64,000 nt of DNA from Sinorhizobium sp. RAC02 (GTDB lineage: Bacteria > Pseudomonadota > Alphaproteobacteria > Rhizobiales > Rhizobiaceae): NCBI RefSeq assembly GCF_001713395.1, contig NZ_CP016452.1, forward strand, positions 992,001 through 1,056,000, written 5' to 3'. The position numbers and the translations under genes are program-made. The first letter of the stretch is position 1. Each line of letters opens with the position of its first letter. The notes below the pieces were generated by a model. That model was given only the letters and a program-made list of their open reading frames with translations, was not told the DNA's origin and made no database searches. Shown here in pieces: positions 11,845-20,015 of this stretch.

Positions 11845-12710
11845 GACGGGTCCTCGCTCTCGAATGCCCGGATCGGGGCGGTATCGTTCTTGCCGGCAGC
11901 GCCGGCCTGTCCTGTGATCATCCGATGTCGTCCGATCGGCAACATGGTCGGCCGCCCGGATGTCGGGTCTGTGATGATGCGGCTTTCCAGGCCGAAGACC
12001 TGCCGCACGTTTTCTTCCGTCAGCACATCCTCCGGCCTGCCGGAGACATGCAGCCGGCCATCCGACATGGCGACGAGGTGGTCCGCGTAGCGTGCCGCCA
12101 GGTTGAGGTCGTGCAGCACCATGACGATCGTGGTGCCGCGCGTCTGGTTGAGATCGGTCAGGAGGTCCAGCACTTCGATCTGGTGGCTGATGTCGAGAAA
12201 GGTCGTCGGCTCGTCAAGCAGCAGGAGTTCCGTCTGCTGCGCCAGCGCCATGGCGATCCAGACACGCTGGCGTTGTCCGCCGGAAAGCTCGTCGACCGGT
12301 CTTTCAGCAAGATCGACGGTGCGGGTTGCCGCAAGTGCCGCCGCAACGGCTTCGTCGTCCTCGCGCGTCCAGCGAGAGAACACGCCCTGGTGGGGATGTC
12401 GCCCGCGGCTGACGAGATCGGCAACGGCTATGCCTTCCGGCGCAATCGGCGATTGGGGCAGGAGGCCTAGGGTGCGCGCCAACTCGCGCGAGGGGATGCG
12501 ATGGATCGATTTGCCATCGAGCAGCACATGCCCCTGCTGCGGAGACAAGAGGCGTGACATCGTACGCAGCAGCGTGGACTTGCCGCAGGCATTGGCGCCG
12601 ACGATTACGGTGATGCTGCCCGGGGGAATGGCGAGGTCCAGCCCCTCCAGAATGCGGGTGTCGCCATAGCCGGCGGAGAGCCGGCTTGCGACAAGGGCGT
12701 GGGGTTTCAT
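11841..12710 (-). CDS. Iron-siderophore ABC transporter ATPase, FepC/FecE type
   Basis: About 289 residues. The Walker A motif is GANACGKST (residues 38-46), with signature LSGGQRQRVWIA and Walker B LLLLDEPTTFLD, and the H-loop in MVLHDLNLAARYADH. Sequence character is that of siderophore/B12 importer ATPases. The start MKPHALV at 12710 overlaps the preceding permease stop (ATGA); a longer open frame upstream is only a shadow of the permease. A tail after TMLPIGRHR is longer than in most homologues. Confidence 0.93.
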   Translation of the reverse strand: MKPHALVASRLSAGYGDTRILEGLDLAIPPGSITVIVGANACGKSTLLRTMSRLLSPQQGHVLLDGKSIHRIPSRELARTLGLLPQSPIAPEGIAVADLVSRGRHPHQGVFSRWTREDDEAVAAALAATRTVDLAERPVDELSGGQRQRVWIAMALAQQTELLLLDEPTTFLDISHQIEVLDLLTDLNQTRGTTIVMVLHDLNLAARYADHLVAMSDGRLHVSGRPEDVLTEENVRQVFGLESRIITDPTSGRPTMLPIGRHRMITGQAGAAGKNDTAPIRAFESEDPS

Positions 12711-13744
12711 AGCGACCCTCCGGATCGGTTGACGCGCACGATCAGGAAAAGCAGGTAGGGGGCACCCAATGCGCCGGTGACCACGCCCACGGGATAGCGG
12801 CTCGGCAGCAGGAACTGGCCGCAATAGTCGCCCACCAGCACGAGCACGGCGCCCACCAGAGCGGCAGGAACGAGAAGCGATCCGTTGTTCCCGACGATCC
12901 GGGCGGCGATCGGCCCCGACAGGAAGGCGACGAAGGCGATCGGCCCGGATATGGCTGTGGCGCTGGCGATCATGCCGACGGCGGAAATGATGATCAGCAC
13001 CCGCGTTCGGGAGACCCGGACGCCCAGCGCTGCGGCGGTGTCATCCCCCAGTCTTAGGGCCTCGAGGTCGCGCGTACGGCTCAGCAGCAGGCCGCCGAAG
13101 ACGACAAGGGATGCTATCAGGGGCAGCGTCTGGCCAAGCTGCGCACCGTTGACGCTGCCGGCCAGCCAACGCAGGGCGTCCTGCAGGCTCCAGGCCGGGG
13201 CCGTGGAGAGGATGTAGGCGATGACGCTTTCCAGCATGGCGGAGACACCAATGCCGACGAGAATGAGGCGCGTGCCGGCAACGCCGTTGCGGAACGACAG
13301 TCCGTAGACCAGGAGTGCCACGCCGAGCCCGGCGCCGACCGCGAGGATCGATACCATCGGTCCCCTCAGGCCGAGGACGACAATGGCGAAGACCGCCGCG
13401 GCGCTGGCGCCCCAGCTGATGCCGATAATGTCGGGGCTGGCCAGCGGATTGCGCAGCATGATCTGGAAGGCGACGCCTCCCAGCCCGAAACTGAGGCCTG
13501 CGAGGATTGCCAGAACCGCGCGCGGCAACCGGAGCTGGCCGACCGTGAACGCAACGCCCGCCACGTCTTCGCCCATCAGGACCCGCAGGATATCCCGAGG
13601 CGGCGTGAACGATTGCCCAAGCAACAGGGTGATGACAAAGGCGGCGGCCAGAAGGGCGAGAAGAACAGCGACGACCAGCCTGTGCCGGCGGGTGCGGCGG
13701 CGGCGGTTGTCAACGATAATGTCGGTCACGGGCGCAAGAAGCAT
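12707..13744 (-). CDS. Iron-siderophore ABC transporter permease, FepG/FecD type
   Basis: A 345-residue FecCD-family permease with about nine or ten membrane segments. The family core LRLPRAVLAILAGLSFGLGG and QIMLRNPLASPDIIGIS is present, as is GPIAFVAFLSGPIAARIVG. The proposed ATG at 13744 lies 2 bp after the preceding stop; a GTG at 13750 overlapping that stop is an alternative. The N-terminal stretch is Arg-rich (NRRRRTRRHR), consistent with a cytoplasmic N-terminus. It pairs with the permease at 13747-14790. Confidence 0.93.
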   Translation of the reverse strand: MLLAPVTDIIVDNRRRRTRRHRLVVAVLLALLAAAFVITLLLGQSFTPPRDILRVLMGEDVAGVAFTVGQLRLPRAVLAILAGLSFGLGGVAFQIMLRNPLASPDIIGISWGASAAAVFAIVVLGLRGPMVSILAVGAGLGVALLVYGLSFRNGVAGTRLILVGIGVSAMLESVIAYILSTAPAWSLQDALRWLAGSVNGAQLGQTLPLIASLVVFGGLLLSRTRDLEALRLGDDTAAALGVRVSRTRVLIIISAVGMIASATAISGPIAFVAFLSGPIAARIVGNNGSLLVPAALVGAVLVLVGDYCGQFLLPSRYPVGVVTGALGAPYLLFLIVRVNRSGGSL

Positions 13745-13746
13745 GG

Positions 13747-14790
13747 TCACAGGTCCCGTACCCGCTGGCGGCGTACGATCCAGATGAAGAATGGTGCGCC
13801 GATGAACGCGGTGACGATGCCGACATCGAGTTCGCCCGGCCGCGCTATGATGCGGCCGACAATATCGGCGGCGAGCAGCAGGCCGGCGCCGCCGAGCGCG
13901 GAAAACGGCAGCAACCATCGATGGTCGCTCCCGACCAGCAGGCGGTTGAGATGCGGCACGATGAGGCCCAGGAAGGCGATTGGACCGCAGATCGCCGTTG
14001 TCGCTCCGCAAAGCAGGATGGCGCCGAATGCGGCGACCGCGCGGGTGAGCGCGACGTGCTCGCCGAGGCCGGCAGCGACGTCGTCGCCGAGGGCAAGAGC
14101 GTTCAGCTTGCGCGCACAAAGCAGGCTGATCACAAAGCCCACCGCCAGGAAGGGCAGAACAGGGTAGATGCGCTCGAAGGTCGCGCCGCCGACGCCGCCG
14201 ATCTGCCACGCCCGGATGCCGCCGGCGATATCGTTGCGCGGCAACACGACCGCGATGACCAACGACGAGAAGGCGACGGAGGTTGCCGCTCCGGCAAGTG
14301 CCAGCTTGAGCGGCGTCGCGCCGCCGCGCCCGAGCGAGCCGATGACATAGACGAAGACCGCCGCCGCACCGGCGCCGAGGATTGCCGTGAAGATGTAGGC
14401 ATGGATCGTATCGATGCTGAACCAGGCAACGCCGACCACGACCGCAAGCGAAGCGCCCATATTGACGCCGAGAATGCCGGGATCGGCAAGCGGATTGCGC
14501 GTGACACCCTGCATGATCGCGCCAGCGAGGCCGAGCGCGGCGCCCGCCAGAAGACCGAGCAGCGTGCGGGGAATCCGCATGGCCACCGCTGCCTGACCGA
14601 TCGTCTCGACCTGTCCACCGAGCGCGGCGGAGATATCGTCAAAGCCGACGTCGCGCGTGCCGACCGCGACGGACAGGGCCGAGAGCAGCATGAGCATAGC
14701 TGCAAGCGAGAACAGCCACAGGGTGTGCAGGCGACGCGAGCGCCCGGCAAGCCGCGGCATGCCCTGTGCCTTGGCAGCCTGCGCCGTCAT
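13747..14790 (-). CDS. Iron-siderophore ABC transporter permease, FepD/FecC type
   Basis: A 347-residue FecCD-family permease. Motifs include MRIPRTLLGLLAGAALGLAG, MQGVTRNPLADPGILGVN and GPIAFLGLIVPHLNRLL. It forms the heterodimeric channel with the next permease. The ATG at 14790 overlaps the stop of the binding protein gene by four bases, so the operon is translationally coupled throughout. Confidence 0.94.
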   Translation of the reverse strand: MTAQAAKAQGMPRLAGRSRRLHTLWLFSLAAMLMLLSALSVAVGTRDVGFDDISAALGGQVETIGQAAVAMRIPRTLLGLLAGAALGLAGAIMQGVTRNPLADPGILGVNMGASLAVVVGVAWFSIDTIHAYIFTAILGAGAAAVFVYVIGSLGRGGATPLKLALAGAATSVAFSSLVIAVVLPRNDIAGGIRAWQIGGVGGATFERIYPVLPFLAVGFVISLLCARKLNALALGDDVAAGLGEHVALTRAVAAFGAILLCGATTAICGPIAFLGLIVPHLNRLLVGSDHRWLLPFSALGGAGLLLAADIVGRIIARPGELDVGIVTAFIGAPFFIWIVRRQRVRDL

Positions 14791-15785
14791 TGCGCCTTCC
14801 CGGCGGCTTCGGCAAGAAGCCCGACATAGTCCTTTAGCACCCAGGAGATCGAAAGCGGTGTCGGGTTGGCGGCGGTTCCGACCGGATTCTGGCCAAGCAT
14901 GACGAGGGCATCCTTGCGGACCGCAGGCATGTGCGAAAGAAGCAGGTCGCCCTTCACGGCGTCGAGCAGCGGCGTGCTGCCATAGCTCACCACGATGTCG
15001 ACATCGCCGAAGGCATCGACCCGTTCCGCACTGACACTGGCTGCAAACTGGCCCGGCTTCGTCGCCTCCAGCACGCTTTTCGGGGATACCAACCCGAGAT
15101 CGGCGAAGAATTTCACCCGTGTGTCGTTGGCCGTATAGAAATTGACCGTGCTGAGGTTCGTCACGTCGAGATGGGTAACGAAGATGGCCGACTTGCCCTT
15201 CAGGATGGGGTAGTCCGCGACCGTATCGGCAATCTCTTTCTCGATGCGGACGATCAGCGCTTCGCCCTCGGCAGCCAGGCCGAGGCCCGTGCTATTGAGA
15301 CGGATCATCTCGCGCCAGTCCGTCGACCAGGCGGAGCCGGGATAGGCCACGACCGGGGCGATCTGGCTCAACGTATCGTAGTCCGACTGACTCAGTCCGG
15401 AATAGGCCGCGAGGATGACATCAGGCCTCGTCGCAGCGACTGCTTCAAAATCGATGCCGTCGCCCTCGTCGAACAGCACGGGCGCCGCACCCTTCAAATC
15501 CGCCAGTTTGTCGGCAACCCAGGGAAGCAGCCCGTCGCCATTGTCATCGCCGAAATTGGCTGCTGCAAACCCAACGGGCACGATGCCGAGCGCGAGCGGG
15601 ACCTCGTGGTTTGCCCAGGCGACCGTCGCCACCCGCTCAGGCTTTTTCGTGATCGTCGTCGTGCCGAAGGCGTGTTTGATGACGATGGGATAGATGGTGT
15701 CGTCCGAAGCCCGGGCGTTGCCGGAGGTGAATGCCCAGAGGCATGCGATGAGCAGTGCTGCGCAAAAACGCAAGAGCCGCGGCAT
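14787..15785 (-). CDS. Iron-siderophore ABC transporter periplasmic binding protein
   Basis: A 332-residue class III binding protein of the FepB/FatB/FecB group. A Sec signal peptide is seen at residues 1-26 (hydrophobic LLRFCAALLIACLWAF, then AxA cleavage at ARA). Family features are PERVATVAWANHEVPLALGI, TRPDVILAAYSGLSQSDYD and the end ISWVLKDYVGLL. It is the first gene of the leftward operon and is divergent from the TonB-dependent receptor. The exact siderophore cannot be read from sequence. Confidence 0.92.
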   Translation of the reverse strand: MPRLLRFCAALLIACLWAFTSGNARASDDTIYPIVIKHAFGTTTITKKPERVATVAWANHEVPLALGIVPVGFAAANFGDDNGDGLLPWVADKLADLKGAAPVLFDEGDGIDFEAVAATRPDVILAAYSGLSQSDYDTLSQIAPVVAYPGSAWSTDWREMIRLNSTGLGLAAEGEALIVRIEKEIADTVADYPILKGKSAIFVTHLDVTNLSTVNFYTANDTRVKFFADLGLVSPKSVLEATKPGQFAASVSAERVDAFGDVDIVVSYGSTPLLDAVKGDLLLSHMPAVRKDALVMLGQNPVGTAANPTPLSISWVLKDYVGLLAEAAGKAQ

Positions 15786-16085
15786 TGGCGAAACCCTCCA
15801 TGGTCCTTAAAGTGGAGTTTCCGTTTCAGGTTCACCGGGCGGCGTCAAGGCGAATGCCCATGTCTTTCCCGGAGAGCCGCGAAGTTTCCGTAGTTTCCTA
15901 CAAAACCGGGGGAATCTACAATACTAGACTAGATATCTCAAGTTATTGACGCTCCCAAGGAACATCGCGCACCGCTGCATCGGTCTGAGAGGGGCTTGAG
16001 GCTGTGAGGGCATTTGTGTTCCGGCTGGTATCGACATGCCAACGGTTTGCCGGCTGCCAGCGAGCGCAACTCAATTCTGGATTCG
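15786..16085. promoter_or_regulatory. Divergent promoter region for siderophore uptake genes
   Basis: This is the shared upstream region of the binding-protein operon (leftward) and the receptor (rightward). It includes an AT-rich stretch at about 15895-15955 with the 8-bp palindrome AGATATCT at 15931-15938. I looked for Fur, RirA and Irr type boxes and could not place one convincingly. Iron or AraC control is expected from function only. Confidence 0.4.
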
Positions 16086-18218
16086 ATGATGAACATCAAG
16101 CAAACTAGCGACGACAAGCGGCTGCATCTTACCCGGTGCCGAAACGTGATGCTTCTCGGCTGCACGGCCCTCGTCGCCCTGATACCAGCTTCTTTGCGCG
16201 CGCAGCAGGCGGAGGCGGGCTCCGCGACGGTTCTGGAAACGATTGTCATCGAGGGCACCGGCACCACCGTAAACTACGACAATGATGCGAAATCGATCGT
16301 GGCGACGAAGACCTCGAGCGGCAGCAAGATGGCGACCGAGATTCTCAATACGCCCGCCTCGGTTTCCGTGATCACCGCCAAGGAAATCCAGCAGCGTGGC
16401 GCGGAGACCGTCGAGGAGGTGCTGCAATATACCGCCGGCGTCACCACGGATTTCTACGGGTCGGATGATCGTTATGACTTTTTCAAGATCAGGGGCTTCG
16501 ACGCCTACACCTATCGCGACGGCCTGGTCCTCGGTCGCCCCTTCGGCGGGGTGCGCGAAGAGGCCTATGCCTTCGAGCGCGTCGAGGTGCTGAAGGGCGC
16601 GAATTCCACGGTCTTCGGTGTTTCCGATCCGGGCGGCGCGGTGAATTTCGTAACCAAGCGACCGAAGAGCGAGAAATTCGGCGAAGCCTATATCACGGGC
16701 GGGTCGTTCAACCGCAAGGAAGTGGGTTTCGATTTCGGCGACAACCTGACCAGCGACGACACACTTTCCTACCGTTTCACCGGCAAGCTCAGGGACGCCG
16801 ACGCCGAATACGACTATTCGCGCGACGATGAAAAGTTTTTCATGGGTGGCCTGACCTGGCGGCCGACCGACGCCACCAGCCTCTCCATCGTCTACGATCA
16901 CCTCAACAAGGATGGCGTGCCGGGCAGCGGTGGCCACCCGGTCGGGACGGATTTCGATCGCGACCGCTTCTTCGGTGAGCCGGATTACAACTACCGTGGC
17001 ACCAACAGGAACACAGTCAGCGTCATGCTAGACCATGATTTCGGCTCGGGCTTCACCTTCAACACGAATGCGCGCTACAGCAAGACGAACACCGATTTCG
17101 GCTACGCGTACATTTCCGGCACATCGACGGATGGCTCGAATACCGCGTCTCGCGCCTTCTTCGGCAATGAGGCATCCAGCCGCCAGTTCATCATCGACGC
17201 GCACCTGCAATATGAAGCAAGCTTCGACAATGTTGAAAGCCGCACCCTGATCGGTGCCGAGTACAACAGCATTGCCGGTGACAACGACACCTATTGGGGG
17301 CCGGCGCCGAGTATCGACTGGACGAACCCCATCTATACCGGTCGGCCGACATCGCTTCCGCTGATTGCCAGTACGAGCAATGACCAGAAGGGCAAGGCCC
17401 TCTATATGCAGCAGGAGCTGACCTTTGCCGATAAGATCATCGTTACGGCCGGGCTGCGCAATGACTGGCTGGATCTCAGCGAGACGAACAATCTGGCGTC
17501 CACGACAAAGGAAGCGGATGTCAGCGAACTGACGAAGCGTATCGGCCTGACCTATCGGCTGACCGATGAGATCGCGCCTTACGTGACCTATGCCGAATCG
17601 GTTGCACCCCCGGCCTTTGGCGTAGATCCCGAGCGTGGCGAACAGATCGAGCTCGGCATTAAATATCAGCCTGGGGCTTTTCCGGCCCTGTTCACGGCCT
17701 CCGTCTATGACCTGACCAAGACGGATGTATCGCGCTTCAACGCAGCGACGAACAGCTGGGAGAAGCTTGATGGCATGCGCGTGAAGGGCCTGGACCTCGA
17801 GGCAAAAGCTGAGCTGACGAACAACTGGAGCCTGACGGCCGCCTACTCCTATCTCGACGCCGAGATCATCGATCCAAAGGACCCGAACAGAGGCAATCGC
17901 CCCTATCACGTTCCCGAGCACATCGCCTCGCTTTGGGTCAATTACACGCTTGAAGGAAATGGCCGGCGCGGCGACATGACGTTCGGGCTCGGCGGACGCT
18001 ATACCGGCGCCTACTATTTCAACGACGCGAACACGGTAAAGACGGGCAGCAACTTCGTTGTCGATGCGGCCTTTACCTACAAGGTCTTTGAAAACACCGC
18101 GTTGGAACTCAATGTCAGCAACCTGTTCGACCGCAAGCATGTCGATTACGGCGGCTTTGGGGCCGATTTCTACAATCCGGGCCGTGCGGTCTACGCGACG
18201 CTGCGCCAGACCTGGTGA
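16086..18218 (+). CDS. TonB-dependent siderophore receptor
   Basis: About 710 residues forming an outer-membrane 22-stranded barrel with a plug. A signal peptide precedes ASLRAQQAEA, and a TonB-box-like ETIVIEG comes next. The plug is recognisable from NTPASVSVITAKEIQQRGAE, the IRGF motif in FKIRGFDAYTYRDGL and RVEVLKGANSTVFGVSDPGG. The barrel ends with LELNVSNLFDRKHVDY and a terminal aromatic residue (RQTW). Start is one of two adjacent ATGs (16086 or 16089). Its best functional partner is the ABC importer opposite; ferric hydroxamate is a guess only. Confidence 0.94.
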   Translation: MMNIKQTSDDKRLHLTRCRNVMLLGCTALVALIPASLRAQQAEAGSATVLETIVIEGTGTTVNYDNDAKSIVATKTSSGSKMATEILNTPASVSVITAKEIQQRGAETVEEVLQYTAGVTTDFYGSDDRYDFFKIRGFDAYTYRDGLVLGRPFGGVREEAYAFERVEVLKGANSTVFGVSDPGGAVNFVTKRPKSEKFGEAYITGGSFNRKEVGFDFGDNLTSDDTLSYRFTGKLRDADAEYDYSRDDEKFFMGGLTWRPTDATSLSIVYDHLNKDGVPGSGGHPVGTDFDRDRFFGEPDYNYRGTNRNTVSVMLDHDFGSGFTFNTNARYSKTNTDFGYAYISGTSTDGSNTASRAFFGNEASSRQFIIDAHLQYEASFDNVESRTLIGAEYNSIAGDNDTYWGPAPSIDWTNPIYTGRPTSLPLIASTSNDQKGKALYMQQELTFADKIIVTAGLRNDWLDLSETNNLASTTKEADVSELTKRIGLTYRLTDEIAPYVTYAESVAPPAFGVDPERGEQIELGIKYQPGAFPALFTASVYDLTKTDVSRFNAATNSWEKLDGMRVKGLDLEAKAELTNNWSLTAAYSYLDAEIIDPKDPNRGNRPYHVPEHIASLWVNYTLEGNGRRGDMTFGLGGRYTGAYYFNDANTVKTGSNFVVDAAFTYKVFENTALELNVSNLFDRKHVDYGGFGADFYNPGRAVYATLRQTW

Positions 18219-18224
18219 GGAATG

Positions 18225-18251
18225 CGCCGCCCGAAGCTTTTCGGGTGGGCG
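18225..18251 (+). terminator. Putative bidirectional terminator hairpin
   Basis: CGCCGCCCGAA (18225-18235) pairs with the region TTCGGGTGGGCG with one wobble and one bulge around a GCTT loop. It lies between the convergent receptor and AraC genes. There is no long T tract. Confidence 0.5.
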
Positions 18252-18259
18252 TGACGTCT

Positions 18260-19198
18260 TTAGTTGAACTGCTGCATCCGCCGCCACGCGGCGGGTGTTC
18301 CTCCGACGATCTGCCGGAAGGTTTTCGTCAGATGCGCCTGATCGGAGAAGCCGAGCTGGGCGGCGATGTCCGTTATGCTCAGTTCGCTTTCCACAAGCAG
18401 CTTTTGTGCAAGGTCGATGCGCCTGGCGAGCTGCCACTGTAGCGGTGTTTTGCCGGTCGTCTGCTTGAAGACATTGGCAAACCAGCTTTCGGAAAGACCA
18501 ACCGTTTCGGCCATTTCGGCGACGCTCAGCCGGCCATCGCTACGCGTGTTGACGTGCATGATGAGCTTGTTCAGCTGCGCCTGGGTCAACCTGCCATTGG
18601 GAAGTTCCGTTCCGTGGTCAGAAACATCGAGCAGGCCGCTGACGATGCTGCCAACAAGGCTTTCCGCATAAACCGCGTGTTTCGTCGGGGTGGAGACCTC
18701 GTCGACCAGCAGGCCCGCCAGTGTTTCGATCGCTCCGACATCCTGGATCTCGACCGGGCGGCGAAGGGCCGCAAGCGCGCAGGACATGCCGACCGAAGGC
18801 GACAGGAAGCGCAGCATCCGGTCCTTGTGCAGGTGCAGGTCCAGATGGGAAAAACGGTGCGAGGACGTGAAGCTGGTCCAGAGCGGCACGCCGGCAGGCA
18901 CGTAGACTGCCCGCGTCATGGGACGGGCGTGCGCAGCCATTCCGCCTTCGCGGTTGGTCATCTGGATGAAGGGCGACACGTCGCTGAAGAAAATCACGAT
19001 GCGTGGATCGGGGGACAGATAGTACCCCTTTGCGCCGGATTGGCCTTCGGCATCCCAGAATACACCCACCAGACCATCAAGGCTGCGCCATTTGACCGGC
19101 GCGAGGACCTTGATGCCCTCGGTATAGCAGGTCATCGCGTGCAGATAACTCACCGTTTGAAGCCGCTCTTCTTCATCGAATGCCGTGCGCCTCGTCAA
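18260..19198 (-). CDS. AraC-family transcriptional regulator of siderophore uptake (inferred)
   Basis: A 312-residue regulator. The C-terminal 100 residues hold two helix-turn-helix units: LSVAEMAETVGLSESWFANV and ITDIAAQLGFSDQAHLTKTF. The N-terminal 200 residues have no close named domain but resemble ligand-binding parts of PchR/YbtA-like AraC proteins in position. It sits directly after the receptor in convergent orientation, so regulation of the siderophore locus, perhaps by the ferri-siderophore, is a reasonable inference. Confidence 0.88.
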   Translation of the reverse strand: MTRRTAFDEEERLQTVSYLHAMTCYTEGIKVLAPVKWRSLDGLVGVFWDAEGQSGAKGYYLSPDPRIVIFFSDVSPFIQMTNREGGMAAHARPMTRAVYVPAGVPLWTSFTSSHRFSHLDLHLHKDRMLRFLSPSVGMSCALAALRRPVEIQDVGAIETLAGLLVDEVSTPTKHAVYAESLVGSIVSGLLDVSDHGTELPNGRLTQAQLNKLIMHVNTRSDGRLSVAEMAETVGLSESWFANVFKQTTGKTPLQWQLARRIDLAQKLLVESELSITDIAAQLGFSDQAHLTKTFRQIVGGTPAAWRRMQQFN

Positions 19199-19350
19199 TC
19201 TCGGCTGGCTTAAAGATGATGAAAACTATCATGTTTGCATGCTGAGACAAGGAAAGAATGCGATCCGCCTGCTGCCAAGCGTCTTCGTCCGGGATTATCA
19301 AGAGCAGCCACCCGGGTAGGCATTTGCAGCAATGACGCCTTCAGGCACCC

Positions 19351-19941
19351 TCAAGGACGTGAGAATTCCGCCTCCATCTCTGCAATGTCCTGGAAGCGAT
19401 CGGCAATGCGGGCGTGAGGACGCCCGCCGTCTGCGGCTGCGATGGCGACGACGATTTCGTCCGGATGCGGGGCGTCGGCGATCTGGTAGTTCGCAGTCAG
19501 GAAATGGGAACGCTTGCCGTTCTCGCTCTTGTGCATCATGGGCAGGGAAAGCAGGGCGCCGGGCGCGTTGCGCGTGTTGGCGAATTCCAGGTAGTTGGTG
19601 CCGCCGATCGCATCGCGGAACGGATTGCCGAAGCGAAGCGTGTGGATCATCGCCGAGGCATGTTCGATTTCGCCATTGACGCCGACGGCGGCGGCTTTCC
19701 CGCAGGCTTCGATGGTCTCCGCCGGCATCTGCGCCAGCAGGCGACGGGTCATTTCCGTGCTGAGCGGCCCGGCAATGCGGATGATCTCCGGGCGGAGGTC
19801 CTCAACGAAGCCCCGGCCGGCCCAGGGGTTGCGGATGATGGCGGCGACGACAACGACATTGAACGGTCGCGGCGCGGCTTTGCCGCCTTCGATATGGGTC
19901 TCCTCGAGGAAGGTGCAGATCTTTCGGATGTCGAGGGCCAT
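19351..19941 (-). CDS. Amino acid synthesis family protein (DUF1185-like)
   Basis: A 196-residue protein of the family often named 'amino acid synthesis' (PF06684), of unknown reaction. Typical stretches are FNVVVVAAIIRNPWAGRGFV, GVNGEIEHASAMIHTLRFGNP and GTNYLEFANTR. The name is historical and says little about the reaction. It is divergent from the PucR-type regulator 74 bp away, so it probably belongs to the same catabolic island. The ATG at 19941 has GGTGGAAATG upstream. Confidence 0.85.
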   Translation of the reverse strand: MALDIRKICTFLEETHIEGGKAAPRPFNVVVVAAIIRNPWAGRGFVEDLRPEIIRIAGPLSTEMTRRLLAQMPAETIEACGKAAAVGVNGEIEHASAMIHTLRFGNPFRDAIGGTNYLEFANTRNAPGALLSLPMMHKSENGKRSHFLTANYQIADAPHPDEIVVAIAAADGGRPHARIADRFQDIAEMEAEFSRP

Positions 19942-20015
19942 GTCATTTCCACCGTCTGTTGAACTTGCCGCAACCTAGCGTGTGATCGCGCCTGGTCTTC
20001 CTAGTATCCGGAGGA

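Noticed and set aside
15786..16085. Possible Fur, RirA or Irr box before the siderophore receptor
   Set aside because: Only an 8-bp palindrome (AGATATCT) and AT-rich sequence were found; none matched the known iron-box patterns well enough.
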